Positions 44,078-55,638 are shown, counted from the first letter of the stretch. The stretch is 64,000 nt of DNA from Choricystis sp. odSpoLacu1 (GCA_958009055.1 OY253652.1:806001-870000); one strand, 5' to 3'. Notes: generated from the letters alone by a model not told the origin. Program-made: numbers and translations.

Positions 44078-44624
44078 GAGGAGGGAGAGAGGGTCAAGGG
44101 CGGCTGGGAGGGCGGGCGTGTTTGGTGTAGAAAGAAAGAAGAGAAAAACTGTTTGCTTTGTGTTCTATTGCCGTCACAACACGCGCAGAGACGGCAGGGC
44201 ACGCGTGTGGCACAAGGGAGCGCGCGACCGGGGTTTCTGTGGGCGTCGAAAACAAAGGGAGAAGCCTCTCTCCGTTATCGACACACAACGCGTTTTTCGA
44301 GCGAGGCCAATCGCGCTCACACCGCGCCCCGACTGCCTCCGCCCCCCAGCCCTCCCGCCCCCCCGCCGAGTCGGTGGGGACGATTCACGCGCGGGCGACA
44401 GTGCTGGCGTTGCGGCACGCTGCCGCCTTAAAGGCGCCCACCCAAACCCTGAAAGCAAGCGCCGTTGTCAATACCAAACTCGAAAACGCGGCCGCGCCTG
44501 TTCCCCTCCCCTCTCTCCCTCTCGCCGCACACTGCTGTGAGAGCGTGGGAAAGCTCCCTGCGCGTGGACCGTCGTCGCCCTTTTTCTGTGAGAGAGCAGG
44601 CGGCCGCGCGTCCCATCAAAAAAC
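44078..44624. other. intergenic region upstream of F-box gene
   Basis: Contains short pyrimidine tracts and GC-rich stretches. It should include the 3' UTR of the 85-aa protein gene and the F-box gene promoter; no clear TATA element or gene was found. Confidence 0.4.
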
Positions 44625-45667
44625 ATGCTCTCATCCTCGGCCGCTGACAAGCGCGGGTGGGCGCCCCAGAAGAAGATTCCGCCGGGTGCGTTCATTGTGT
44701 GTGTGTGCCACGCGGTGGTTGGAAGACCACTGCGTGTGTGAGTGGAGAGGAGACGGAGGGAGGGGGTGCGCGGGGCGCAAAACACGCACGCCCCGTCGAC
44801 GAATCGACGTCGCGCGAGGCACAACGCGGAGCGTGCTTTGACTCGACACCCCACCACCACAACACCCAGGCGCCCTCTCCTCCTACGCCGCCGCCCAGAA
44901 AGCGTGCTCCTCCCTCGGCATCTCGCTGTCGTCGTCCCGGTCGGCAGGTGCGGGGCCGGGCGTGGGGCCGCCCCCCGCCCGCCCTGGCACAGCGGCCGCC
45001 CGCCGCCCCGCAACCCAAGCGCCCCCCCCCCGCGCGCCGCGCGCTGGCCACCACGCCCCGCACCATCGCCAGCCTGTTTGGCGGGCGCGGTAAACGGCCT
45101 GGCCTACCCGCCCGCCAGCGGCTGGCGGCGGCAGCGGCGCACAGAGCGGCGGCGGGCGGTGGGCCGCCCTCCCGCGCGCCGCGCGCGCCGGGCGCGCCCG
45201 CCACTTTGGACGACGTCCCTCTTGACGTGCTCATGGCCATCGTCACCCGCCTGGACGAACGCCAAGCCGCCATCGCGGCGTGCGCCTGCCGGTCGCTGCG
45301 CGCGGCGGCGGGTCTCGCTGATGCCCACTTTTTCGCGTACGTGACCCCCGCGCGCGGCGGCCGCCGCGGCGCGGCCCTGCCCACCGCCGTCCCGTCAGCG
45401 GCGCCACCAGCCGCCCGCCCGCCCCGGCCCAAGCGCCCCGCGCCCTCGTCGTCATCGCGGGGGAGGTCGCCCGCCGCGCGGCGGGCGAGGGGGGGGGCGC
45501 CGCGCCTGCCGCGGTCTTCTGCTGGGACACCCGCCGCGGCGGCCGCGACTGCGTCCGCGCTGGCCACCCCCTCCGGCGCCCGCCCCGCGTCGTCGTGCTC
45601 CACGGCGGCGCCCAGCTGCGCGGCGCCGCGGGCGTTGCGGTTCCAGGATTTGAGCATCGCGGGGTGA
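44625..45667 (+). CDS. F-box protein
   Basis: Exon 1 (44625-44685, MLSSSAADKRGWAPQKKIPP) joins exon 2 (from 44870) in phase 1, continuing GALSSYAAAQKACSSLGISL. After the C10 run 45022-45031 the frame must lose one base to reach LATTPRTIASLFGGRGKRPG and the F-box: LDDVPLDVLMAIVTRLDERQ then AAIAACACRSLRAAAGLADA. A basic Ala/Pro/Ser-rich tail ends with LRFQDLSIAG. Exon length is one over a multiple of three, fitting one extra base; the corrected protein is about 285 aa. It would be a substrate receptor for an SCF ligase; no substrate-binding domain is recognisable. Confidence 0.65.
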
Positions 45668-46234
45668 TGGAAGGAAACAAAAAACTCTGGAGATTTTTGG
45701 TGTTTCGTTTTTTTTCGTCAGTCAACACAATCCCCACCCCACCATTCTTACTTTTGTCGACACACGCACGTCCTAAATACCACCTTGTACCTTTTTCTTG
45801 CTCCCCTTGTCTTGTCGCGGGGGTGACTGCCTTCCTCGTGCTTCGTCCTTTCACGTGCCTGTGTCGTGTTTCCTCTCTCACTGTGAAAAAAAAGTCGAAT
45901 AAAAAACACCACCCCTTGCATTTCCATTGCCTTTTCTTTCTCTCTCTCTCTCCGCATCATGTTTGAGCAAGTGCTGTTGTGTTTCTCTGGTGTTCGCGCA
46001 GAGCGCTTTTTACAGCAGGGCTGAGAAATTTGTGGGTTCTGCGTAAAAGTGTTGGGCGCGGAAAGGAAAAAAAGGAAACGCGGGTGTGCGGATCGACAGA
46101 CAAGGAAAATGGAGAGTCAATCAGTGTGTGTTTAGGGTGCAGAAAAAAGGGTGGGCGCGTGTTGGATGAAAAGAAGAAGGAAAAAAAAATCAAGTTTTGA
46201 AAAGCGCGCGCGCGCGTCCTCCCTCCACTCTCTC
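45668..46234. other. convergent 3' intergenic region, T-rich
   Basis: Markedly less GC-rich than the surroundings, with T and A runs, lying between the 3' ends of the F-box and cyclin genes. Probably 3' UTR sequence of both; no gene seen. Confidence 0.5.
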
Positions 46235-47745
46235 TCACAAGCTCTCCAAGTCGGGCAGCGGCGGCGGCGGCGGCAGCGCGGCCACGCACCGGTAGGCGGG
46301 GGCGCCATACTTGTCCCGCACGGCGGGCAGGGAGGAGGTGGCGGCGCGCGAGAGGGCCGAGTGCAGGAGGGCGGCGGGCGCGGCCACGTCTGCGGGGGAG
46401 CACCGCGCCGCGCGCGCCAGGGCGGGCGGCCACGGGCTGGCGCCCAGGGTGACGCGGGCCACGATGAGGGTTGCGACGGCGAGGCGGGACGGCAGGAACT
46501 GGAGGGAGGCGTACTCCAGGAGGGAGAGTTCGCAGATGTAAGCGGATAAAGGCGCGAGTCGATCGCCCCCCCCCTCCATCCGCAGACGCTGCCTTGACCA
46601 ACCGCCTCAAAAACGTCTTCGACGTCGGCGTGGACAGATCAAACTGTAGAGCATCCAGCGCGTCCCGCTCCGCGGCCAGCACGTCGGCCCGCGTGTACGT
46701 GTTGTCGGTGATGAACACACACTCGTCGACAGAGGGCGCGTAGATCTCTTCATACTTGGCGGCGACGAGCATGCAGGCGACGCCCACCAGTTGGAGGCGG
46801 CCGCGAGGCACGGGGCGCACCGACAGGACGCGGTCGACGTAGGCGACGGCGGCGTAGAGGGTGTCGGAGACGAGGCGGAACTCGGCCGCGACTTCAACCA
46901 ACCAATCCACCAGGATGGCCCGCATCGTCGCGTTCACCTCCCCCTGCACCGCCTCCACGTACGCGGCGCACGGGCGGCACCGCAGTTCAGAGGCGGCCAG
47001 CGCCGCACAGATGTCGGCCACGTAGTCGACGCAGGCGAGCGCATCGCCGACGTCGAGCGCGTCGATCGGGTCGACGTCGGGCGGGGGCGGGGGAACGGTG
47101 GTGGCCACCGTCGCCACCGCCGCCGTCCCCACCTCCTGCTGCGTCGACGCCCCAAAGCCACCGTCCCCGTTGGCGGCCAGGGAGGGGCCGGGGGCGAGGT
47201 GGGGCGCGGACGCGTGCGCGTGCGCGGGGGGCGGCGGCGCGGTTGCGACCGCCGCGCAGGGGGCGGGAGTGGCGCCGTTGGTGACGTCGGCAAAGGCGGG
47301 GCGCGTCTTCTTGGGTTCGGTGGCCTGTGTGTTGGTGGAGGGGTGTGGGAAAGGAGGGCGGCGTGTCGGGCGCGGGTATCGGGGGAAGCGGGGGGCGCCT
47401 TCTTTCGAACGAACTCAATCGACAGAAAATTGCGCGAACCGGGGCCGGCTCACCACCTGCCCGCGGCCACCAGGCGGCGCCCGCCCCCCAATCTGAGCTG
47501 GGGCGTCCAGCTACCTCGGCCCGAGGGGCGGCCGAGGCGGGGAGAGGGGGGCGCCGGGGCGGGGCCACACACACAGCGCGCTCGCCGTCGTGCGACACCA
47601 ATTGAAACGGGGTGCCGTCGTTTCCCTCCCACTCACGCACCTCCTCCTCCCCGCTGCCGCTGCGTCTCTTGCCCGCGGTGGGCTCACAGGCAGCCGCAGC
47701 CGCCGACCGCGTCAGCGGGCCGGGCGGGGGGGCGGTCCTGGGCAT
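46235..47745 (-). CDS. CYCA: A-type cyclin
   Basis: Regulatory subunit of cyclin-dependent kinase in S phase to mitosis. Exon 1 (47641-47745) encodes MPRTAPPPGPLTRSAAAAAC onward; exon 2 starts at 47324. A destruction-box-like element KKTRPAFADVTNG lies right after the junction. The cyclin box has NATMRAILVDWLVEVAAEFR, LQLVGVACMLVAAKYEEIYA and CVFITDNTYTRADVLAAERD, then TSKTFLRRLVKAAS, all typical of cyclin A. A C9 run at 46566-46574 breaks the frame; with one base removed the second fold follows (APLSAYICELSLLEYASLQF) and the protein ends PLPDLESL at about 397 aa. Total exon length fits exactly one extra base. The stop is followed by GAGAGAGAG. Confidence 0.9.
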
Positions 47746-48135
47746 GGCGCGGAGAGGGCCGGCGTCGAATCGCGCGCGCGCGGCGCGGTGGTTGCTCGTG
47801 TGGCGTCACGCGCCCTGGGGCTCTCGTCCCCGAGTGCTGTGCCTCCGCTGGAGCAGGAGGTCGACACACGGAAGGGACGGGCGTGCAAGGGTGGAGAGGG
47901 CGGGGCGCGGGCTCCCTTTTTTTACGCCACTCGTTTTGAAGCTCGTTCGCGCTCTCACTCTGTTCGTTGTTTCGACTCGAAAAACGACGCCGAAACACAG
48001 ACCCACTCTCCCCGACTGTGAAACCACCTGCCCCCGTGTTTTTACAGGTCTACCCCCACACACACGCACACCACAGCAAGCACGCAGGACGCCAAGTAAA
48101 ACTAGGGGAAAAAAAGAATGTTGAAAAAAAAACAG
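47746..48135. other. cyclin A promoter / bZIP 3' flank
   Basis: Upstream region of cyclin A (minus strand) and downstream region of the bZIP gene. GC-rich near the cyclin start, A-rich near 48100-48130. I saw no canonical E2F element here. Confidence 0.5.
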
Positions 48136-49764
48136 TCACAGCCCCGTCGTCACCGGGGGCGGCCCCCCGCCCGCCACCGCGGGCAGCGCGGGCGGCGCCC
48201 TGCCCGTCACTTCAGCCAGGGACGCGCCATACCCGGCCAGCGTGGCGGCCGCATCAGCGTCACTGTCAGCAGCCGCCACCCAGAGCGCGACGGCGAGGCC
48301 GTCGGGCGGGCGCGGGAAGGCCGCCACAAACGCGCGCCCCAGCTGGACGGGGGTGAGCACCGCGTTCAACATCTCGTGCGTCGCCGCCAGGCGCACCAAC
48401 ACCTCCTCCTTCATGGCGCGCCGCACGTCGGCCACCGCCTCCGCTGCGGACAGCGTTTGGGCGGCGTGTTCGAAGCCAGAGGAGCGGACGGCGAGCGTGG
48501 CGGCCAACACGTCCACCGCCGCCTGCCGCCGCGCCCGCAGCGGCGCCACGTCCGCCGTCAGCTGGCGGCGCAGGGCGGCCATGGCGGCCCGCTGATCGGG
48601 GGACAGGCGCATGGCGGTCGCCACGGTGCGCCAGACTGGGTCGGCCTCGGTGGCGCTGCGCGTGGCGGGGGGCGCCTGCGACCCACCCACACCACCCTTG
48701 GCCGCTGCCGCCGCTGCCGCCGCCCGCTGCCGCCCCAACTTGACCCAGGTGTCGGGCGCGGCCAGCAGGACGCGGAAGTAGAGGGCGGTGGATTCACGGG
48801 CCAGCCGCGCGACCGTGGCGGCGGCCGCCTCCTTCTCCGTCGCACTGCTTTTCTCGCCATCCAGCGTGGCCAGCAGGGACGCCAGTGTGGCGGTGTGGGC
48901 GTGGTGGTAGGCGACGAGGTCGTCCACGGAGAGGGCCCGAATCTGGGCGGGTGTCAACTCGACCGACGCGCCGTCGACGCCACCGCCGGACAGCGTCAAC
49001 GACCCCGTCAGCGCGTTCTCCAGCCCCGCTGCCGCGTCCCCACCCAGCATCACCACGGCTTTGTCCACGATGGCGCGGTCGGGGGCGGGGCCGGAGGGAC
49101 CCGCCAGCACGGGCCCCAGGGCCGACGGAGGGGACGTCCCCGGCACACCACCCCCTGCCGGCACCCCCGTCGGCGCGCCCCTGACATCCAGCGCCACCTC
49201 CAGCTCCGCGATGCGGGCGCGCGCGGAGGCGAGGTCGGCGCGCAGGCGCGCCTCGCGCGCGTGCGCCTCCGCCGCGGCGCGCTCCAGCGCGTGCACGCGA
49301 GACCGCTGCCTCTCCCGAAACCTGCGCTGCGCCTCCCGGTTGCGCTCCAGCGTGGCCGCGCGCGCCGACTTGGCGCGGGAGGAGGGGGGCGGCGCGGCGG
49401 CGCCGTCGGCGGAGGGTGGGCGGCCGCGCGGCGTGGCCGCGGCCGCGCGGCGGGGGGGCAGGGAGCCCGTGGTCTCGGCAGAGTCGTCCTGAGCGTTGTC
49501 GTCGTCGTCCATGAAGGCCAGCAGTTCGTCGAGAGCGGCTGAGAGAGGAGGGGGGGGGGGGGGGGGGGCGGGAGGGTGGGTGGAGGGTCGGCCTTCCATT
49601 CGGCACGTGGCGGCGGGCGGGACCGCCGGCCGACAAAAACGGCTTCCCGCAACACACACACACACACGCACGTATCTCTCTCTCTACCACGCACCATCCA
49701 CCGTCTCGTCCACGACGAGCGGGTCGAACACGCTGCTGGCAAAGGGGAGCGTGGGGGCAGCCAT
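48136..49764 (-). CDS. bZIP transcription factor
   Basis: Exon 1 (49695-49764, MAAPTLPFASSVFDPLVVDE) joins exon 2 (48136-49538) in phase 1, giving 490 aa. An acidic stretch (LDELLAFMDDDDNAQDD) and basic low-complexity region precede the bZIP: basic region ERNREAQRRFRERQRSRVHA (N-x7-R present) and zipper-like heptads (LERAAAEAHAREARLRADLA). The long C-terminal region (ESTALYFRVLLAAPDTWVKL, AVDVLAATLAVRSSGFEHAA) is helical and of unknown type; a DOG1-like dimer domain as in plant TGA factors is possible but not shown. The intron contains a G19 run (49550-49568). An upstream G-box may allow self-regulation. Confidence 0.85.
49550..49568. repeat. G19 homopolymer in bZIP intron
   Basis: Nineteen consecutive G on the plus strand, close to the acceptor of the bZIP intron (C19 polypyrimidine tract on the coding strand). 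Confidence 0.9.
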
Positions 49765-50463
49765 TTCTGGTTGATTGGGGGGGTGGCGCGGTCGCACGTG
49801 GGGGCGCGAGGGCGGGGAGGGAGGGGCGGTGGAGATTGAGGGCAAGCGCGCGCGCGCGGGGAGGGGTGGCGCGTCGAGTGGGGGACAGGGAGAGGGCGGG
49901 GGAGAGGGGGAGAGCGAGGGGAGAGCACAACGTCAGTCGTCGGCGGGGTGTTGAGGGACTCTGAACCCTCTCAACAACCCCCTTTTTGTTGACCTAGACA
50001 CGCGACAGGTCGCGCGACAGGACGCCAGAGTGAGGCACACACACACACCTGTCCAACCCCGATCATTATAAATAGCACGTGCCTCGGTCCGGTCGCCTCC
50101 TTCGCGCGTGGGAAAAAGGTTGGGCAAAAGAAATGGTTTTTCCGTCCAGAGCCTTTTGGCCACTCGCGGAGGAGGGCAATCACGGCCCAAGAGCAGCGCT
50201 CTTCATCCCCGGCATTGTGGGAGTGCACTACAGGGGGGAAAGCCCCTCTTTTGGATTGAAAATCCGAAGGAAAAGGGCGTGTGAGGGCGCAGCGTGTTCG
50301 AGGTCGTCTTTTTTTGTGTGTCTCGGGATTGTTCAATAATACGGAGGAGGGGGAGAATCAACGTTGGACAGGGGGGCAGCCCCAAGTCTCTGTTGTGTGG
50401 GGAGGGGGAGCGCAGCCCCCCCCCCCCAGCGTCTCTGCTCGCTTTCTCTCCACAACCGGCAAC
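49765..50463. other. 699-bp intergenic region with TATA and G-box
   Basis: Between the bZIP start and the 3' end of the secreted Cys-rich gene, both on the minus strand. Mostly GC-rich with a G-rich patch near 50340-50440. It contains the TATA/G-box pair listed separately; no convincing coding frame. Confidence 0.5.
50067..50081. promoter_or_regulatory. TATA-like element next to a G-box
   Basis: TATAAATA at 50067-50074 on the plus strand (TATTTATA on the minus strand) is directly followed by CACGTG at 50076-50081. Read on the minus strand the order is G-box then TATA, about 300 nt upstream of the bZIP start codon. Confidence 0.45.
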
Positions 50464-51806
50464 TCAACAGGCGAAGCCCGCCATGTAGACCTGGTAGGTA
50501 GGGAAGCCCGAGATCAGCGTGGACGTCATCGTGAGTGAAGCCACCGGGCGCGTGGGTTTGAACCACCCAGTCTCGCCGTTGGTGTCGGGGCCCTGCCCCG
50601 CGAGCGTGGCCGTCGTCGCGTCCCACGTGGGGACGTCCGGCTGGTTGGCGGCGTTGAAGGAGGACTGGTACCCCAGCTCGGCCGCGGTCAGGGGGACGCC
50701 GTCCGTGTTGTGTGTGTGGTGAGGAGTGGGGAAAATGGTGAGAGAAAGGCGAGAGAAAGGGATCGAGGAAACAAAGAAAGCGCGCCCCCGTTTTTTCGCA
50801 AGGTCGAGAAAAAGGAAAGCGCGTGCGAACCAACAACGCCGCTCCCCGTCCCCCCCCCCCTGAAAACCTGTGATTTCCAACTCACCCAATGGCCGTGATC
50901 TGGACAGACTCGGAGTCCACATCCCCCAGCGCAAACCCGCACTGGTTCACGGGCGAGCACGGCGTCGAAAACGTGAGCGTGGTCGGGTTGGACGTCTGCG
51001 CGTTGGCGCCCGCGCGGAACGAGGAGTAGGTGTTGCCGACGGTCGTGCCGTACGTCTGCCCCCACGGCGTGGTCGCGTCCAGCGTGTTGGAGGGGCCGCC
51101 GTTGGACGAGGCGCCGACGGAGAAGGCGTTGCGGCCGCTGGACCAGGAGCCACCGAAAATGTTGGAGGGCGTCGCAAAAGCGCCCGCCTGGTTGGCGCCC
51201 GACCACGTCGCGTACTCGACCGCGCGCGTGCACGTCGCTTGCGGCAGCACACAGTCAGCGATGGAGGTGGCCGTGGGGGTCAAAGTGGTATACCCTGCCG
51301 GGCAAGAAAATTTCTCAGCAGGGGCTTGCGGCAGCGGAGCGCCTGGGCAGTAGTTCCCAGTACCACATTTGGCACAGCCGTTGTCTGTTGAGGGGAGGTT
51401 GGGGGGGGGAGGTCAAGGCGCGCGCCGAAAGATTTGCATTCGACCAACCAACCCTCATTCCACCCCTCAACACACACACACACACAGCACCACCCACAGC
51501 ACACTCACCAGCCAGCAGGCTGCGACGACGCGTGGAGATCGTGTACGTCCCGGGCGAGCAGGTCGCGTTCATCTTGTTCAGTTTGACCATGATCCCGCTC
51601 TTGATCGTCGCGATCTCCGCAGCCACGGCAGCCTTCGGAGTGATGGTCTTGTTGAGCGCCTGGCCCGCGATGGCCAGCTTGGCGGCCGTCGTGTTCTGCC
51701 AGTCCAGCAGGCGGGCGTCCTTGGGGGTGGGGGGGCCGGCGGTGAGGTTGAAGTTGGCGGACGCGGCGGCGGCGATGGCCAGCAGGAAGGTGGCGCGCAG
51801 CATCAT
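50464..51806 (-). CDS. secreted Cys-rich protein with anchor-domain-like fold
   Basis: Exon 1 (51509-51806) starts MMLRATFLLAIAAAASANFN, a clear signal peptide. Exon 2 (50886-51384) begins NGCAKCGTGNYCPGAP and CPAGYTTLTPTATSIADC, a Cys-rich module like those in surface proteins. It then runs into a beta-rich domain (NIFGGSWSSGRNAFSVGASS, CGFALGDVDSESVQITAIG), which resembles bacterial and algal extracellular 'DVDSDxV' sandwich domains. Exon 3 (about 50464-50704) continues DGVPLTAAELGYQSSFNAAN to the end YQVYMAGFAC. The three pieces total 345 codons without a frame break, but the 3' splice site of intron 2 would be AC rather than AG. Family unnamed; extracellular or cell-surface role inferred. 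Confidence 0.7.
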
Positions 51807-52465
51807 GGTTGTGGAGGTTTGGGGTGGCTGTGCGTGGGAGTGTGGGGACGGGCTGTGAGGCGCAGACGAGAGAGAGAGCTGTGGCTGCGGCCGGCCGCGG
51901 GCGCGCGCGTCTCGAAACGCGCCGCGCTCTCGGCGCGCGCGCGCGTTCGTGTCATGCGCCCCCCGTGTCGCCTCAAACGGGGGCCCCGCCCCCTGTTTCC
52001 ATTCTACCGTGGAGGCGCGCATGCTTCCAGCCCAGCTGGAGGCAAAACGACTGCAAGCGCCGCGTTCCCAGGAGGCAGGGTGGGCCGAAACAGTTCCCCG
52101 TCTGTTTTTTGTGTTGGCCGGGTCCCAGGCGCCCAGGCACGCCTGCCCGGCTCCACACTCCACATTATGCGGCGTATGGAATTGCAGTTCGCCGAGGAGG
52201 GAGCGACAATCGCGGGCCAAGGCAGGAAAAGTGAGGAGGCGGGGGGGTGCAGTGCGCGTGATGCAGAGGACTGCGCGCGCCTCCCCCGCCCGCGGCGCTC
52301 ACAGCCAGGCACCCCGACACGCGCCAACGCCCCCCATGCACACTCGCGTCTTTGAAGAGGTGGGCCCGAGAAGGGGGGAGGGGCGAGCGAGCGAGAGGGG
52401 TCTCGGCGCCAGAAAAAGAGTGGGCGCAGAGAGCTTCGAAACCAACGTTTTTTTACACTCTCTTC
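51807..52465. other. intergenic region between secreted protein and NUP107 genes
   Basis: GC-rich with GA-rich patches near 52370-52400. It should hold the promoter of the secreted Cys-rich gene and the NUP107 3' UTR. No gene recognised. Confidence 0.4.
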
Positions 52466-55400
52466 TCACCCCACCTCGCCCGCCGCCAACCCCGAAATCA
52501 CGGCCCGCCTCTCCCGCTCCAACAGGGCTTGCGCTTCGCCCCTGCTGAGCACGCCCGCCGCGGCCGCGGCGGCGGGCACGACTTCTGCGCCGGTGCCTGG
52601 CGGCGCGCCCAGCGCCACCGCCGCCTCGCGCGCGGCGGCCGCGCGCAGCAGCAGGCGGGGGAGGAGGATGGCGCGTATGAGGGCGGCTGCGGCGGCCGAG
52701 GAGGCGCGCAGGGTGACGAGTGCTGCGGGGGACGGCGGGCCGCCGGGAAGGGCGCCCTTGAGCACAGCGGCGGCCGCGGCGGCCGCGGTGTGCAGGGACG
52801 CAGGGGTGGAGGCCATCGCACGCACCGTGACTCGGATGAGGCCGGCATCGCCGCCGGTCGCGGGGGCGACGACGGCCGTCGCGGCGGCGCCGGGGGGGAG
52901 TGCGGTTTCCAGTCCACCCCGCAACGCGGCCACCGCACTCTCCACTTCGGCCGGGTCAGCCAGCGCGTAGTCAGGGCCATCATCCGCGCCTCGTCCATCC
53001 CGCGCGTCGGACGGGGAGCCGGCGGGGGTTTGGACCGTGATGTCGATGACGCTTTCCGAAGCGTCGACCCCCAACAGCCCGCCGCCACACCCGCCGTCAC
53101 CCCTCCCCACGGCCGCCAGCAGACCTGTTTCGTCGTCACTCACCAACCTTGGCAGCTCGTCCGCCAGGTCGGCCGCGCCGGTGCGTAGCGTGTCGAGGGC
53201 GGCGCGCGGAGGGGGGGCGCCGGGGGGCGCGCGACGACGCTTCGAGCGATCGATAATCGCTCAGCCACCCCCGCCACGCGGCGTCCACGGCCGCAACGCG
53301 GGCCCAGGCTGCCACTTCAACCAAGCAGGCCACTGTGTCGGCGTCCAGGCCGGCGGCCAGCAGGTCGGCGGGGGGGGCGGCGAGGGCGGAGCGCGCTTCG
53401 TCTGGAATTTCGCTCAACAGGCGCTCCGTGGCAGCCGCCGCGGCAGGCCCCCCATTCACAGCCAGCTCCCGCAACAGCCGCACACTGGCTGCAGCCGCAG
53501 CCGACAGTGTGGCTGGCGCCAGCCAGAGCCAGCGCGCTGCCGCGGCGCGGGCGGTGGGTCTGCCCGCGGCGGCCGCGCGCGCGCGCGTCGCGGCAGCAGC
53601 CGCCGCGGCAGCCGTCTCCCCCACCTCCACATCCCCGCGCCCCGCGGCCGCCCATCCATCCAGCCAGGCGGCCATGGAGTCCAACGCTTCAGCGGCGTCG
53701 GAGGCGGGCGCGTCCCGCAGGGAGCGCAGGCGCAGGGCCACGATGGCGCTCCGCGCGTAGCGAGCCGCGCGCGCCGCGAGTGGCGGCACCAACGCCCCCG
53801 CGCCCGCGTCCACCAGGGAGACACAGTGCAGCGCAATGGCGGCATTGGTGGCGTCTGTGACAGGGATGCGCGCGGTCGGAGGGTGTGGATCAGCAGGGTC
53901 GGGGAGGAGGATGACGTCGGCGAGTGCAAGGGCAGCGTGCGCCGCAAACCTGCCACCGCCCGGGGGGGCGCCCGCGCCCCCTGGCGTCGCCCACCGCCGC
54001 AGATCGGTCGTGACGAACGCGTCCAGGGAGGGGCCGCCGGAGATGATGGCTTCTTGAGCGGCGCGGTGGGCGGCAGACGTGGCTGCCGTCGCGACCGCGT
54101 CAGCTGCCGGCACAGGCGCCGGCGCGGGGCGAGATGCAGCCGCCGCAGCCGCCGCCGCCAGGATGTCGGGCAGGGAGCAGGGAGGGGAGGAAGGGGGAGG
54201 GTCGGCGCCCAGAAGGGTGTCGATCTTCGCTTCGAGCGCACAGCGCGCGACGACCCACAAACAGTCGTGCCACCCGGCCGCGAGCGTTAAAGCTGCCTCC
54301 ACATCGCCACCCAGCACGCCAAACAGGGCCGCCTCCTCGGGGCAGGCGGACGGGCCGGGGGTGGAGGCAGCTCCGGCGACAGCGGCAGCAGCGGTGCGCC
54401 ACAGCGCGCGCGGGGGCGGCACCACGTCAGCCTCTGCACACAGCGCGTCGGCGGGGGGGGGGCGCCGCGTCGGCCGCGGCCGCCGCCTCCCCCACCGGCA
54501 GCAGGCCTGGGCCCGCCGCCTCGCCCAGGGCGGCGGCGAGCCAGGGCGCGCCCGCGCGCGCGGCCAGCGCGCGCGCGGCGTGCAGGCGTCCGCACCGCAC
54601 CAGCGCGCGCAGGCGGGCGCACAGGCGGGCCCTGGCGTCCGCGTCGGCGGGGGCCCAGGCCGCGTGCTGGCGGGTGGAGGCGTCGGGGTCGAGGTCGGAA
54701 ACGAGGGGAGGTGTTGTTGTCTGCGCACTGCCGCCTCCTGCCCTAGCCGCGCGCACTTTTGACTCGCGCGGCGCGGCCTCCCCGTCCGCGATCAGGTCGC
54801 CGCCGCCGCCGGCAGCGGTGGCGCAAGCATCAGCCGCATCCAGGTCGCGGGCTGCCAGGGCTTCCAGCCAGGCGACGACGCGGGCGACGGCGTTGAGGGA
54901 GGGATCAGATGAAACAGCCTCCGCAGCTGTCTGCGCCGTAGTGCGACTGCCCCCAGCGCGTGGCACAGACGCCCCGCCGCCACCCGCCGGCCAGGCGGCA
55001 TCCGTCTCGCCGTGCAAACAGGCCAGCAGGCGCCACGTGCCGGCCTCCGCGTCCGCGGCCGCCGCGCGCGCGCCGAGGCGGAGCGCGTCGCCCGCGCGGT
55101 GCCTCGCGTCGGCGGCAGCCGCCCGCGCGTCGGAGGCGGCGGCTTCCAGAGTGGCAGTGTAAGCGTTCAACGTGGCTAAGGGCGGCGCGCCAGACTGCAT
55201 GGCGTCGGCGAGAGCGTCCGCAAAGGCAGCAGCATCAGTCGCGTGGGCTGGCGGGAAGGCAGGGTGGGCGGGGGTGGCGGCAGCGTCATCAGGCTGGAGC
55301 TGGGCAGACGCTGGGCGAGCGCCAGTGTCCCACGGGGCGGCTGTGGTGAGAGAGAGAGGGAGGGACGGGGTGGGAGGGTTGGTTGCGTTTCGGTGTTTTT

Positions 55401-55638
55401 GACGGTCCGAACGATTTGCGCCCTCTCATCCACCACCGCCAAACTGCTCACCATCCATCGCGCCAGCATCATCGTCTGCGTGTGTGGAGAGGGGGAGGAG
55501 AGAGGGGCAAGCGTGTGAGACATCAAAAACCGACGGGCGTGCTGATGCCCCCATCGCGCCTCTCTCTCCCTCTCTCCACTCACCCATCGGCCCCACGTCG
55601 AGCGCGTCCTCCGCGTCCAGCCATGCTGGCAGTGTCAT
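52466..55638 (-). CDS. NUP107: Nup107-like nucleoporin
   Basis: Putative scaffold subunit of the Y-complex of the nuclear pore. Exon 1 is 55584-55638 (MTLPAWLDAEDALDVGPM), exon 2 a 24-nt micro-exon 55452-55475 (DDDAGAMD), exon 3 52466-55340; all join in phase 1. The helical body contains RLCARLRALVRCGRLHAARA then GAPWLAAALGEAAGPG, resembling the Nup107 'RxGxxExAxxLxxxxGxxWxAA' unit. Further on is LFGVLGGDVEAALTLAAGWH and DCLWVVARCALEAKIDTLL, again Nup107-like, with Ala-rich helices to the end. Two extra bases are needed, in G10 54453-54462 and in the G7/G6 runs 53211-53227; total exon length is exactly two over a multiple of three. The corrected protein is about 983 aa. Assignment rests on a few helical motifs, so a related alpha-solenoid is possible. 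Confidence 0.7.
55452..55475 (-). other. 24-nt internal micro-exon of NUP107
   Basis: Flanked by an ACGCAG acceptor and a GTGAGC donor and preserving phase 1 on both sides. Skipping it would also keep the frame, removing eight residues. Confidence 0.6.

Noticed and set aside
50100..50280. U2/U1-like snRNA suggested by GCCTTTTGGCC and a nearby TATA box
   Set aside because: Only the short pyrimidine-purine block matches; branch-site-pairing and Sm-site sequences in the right order are missing.
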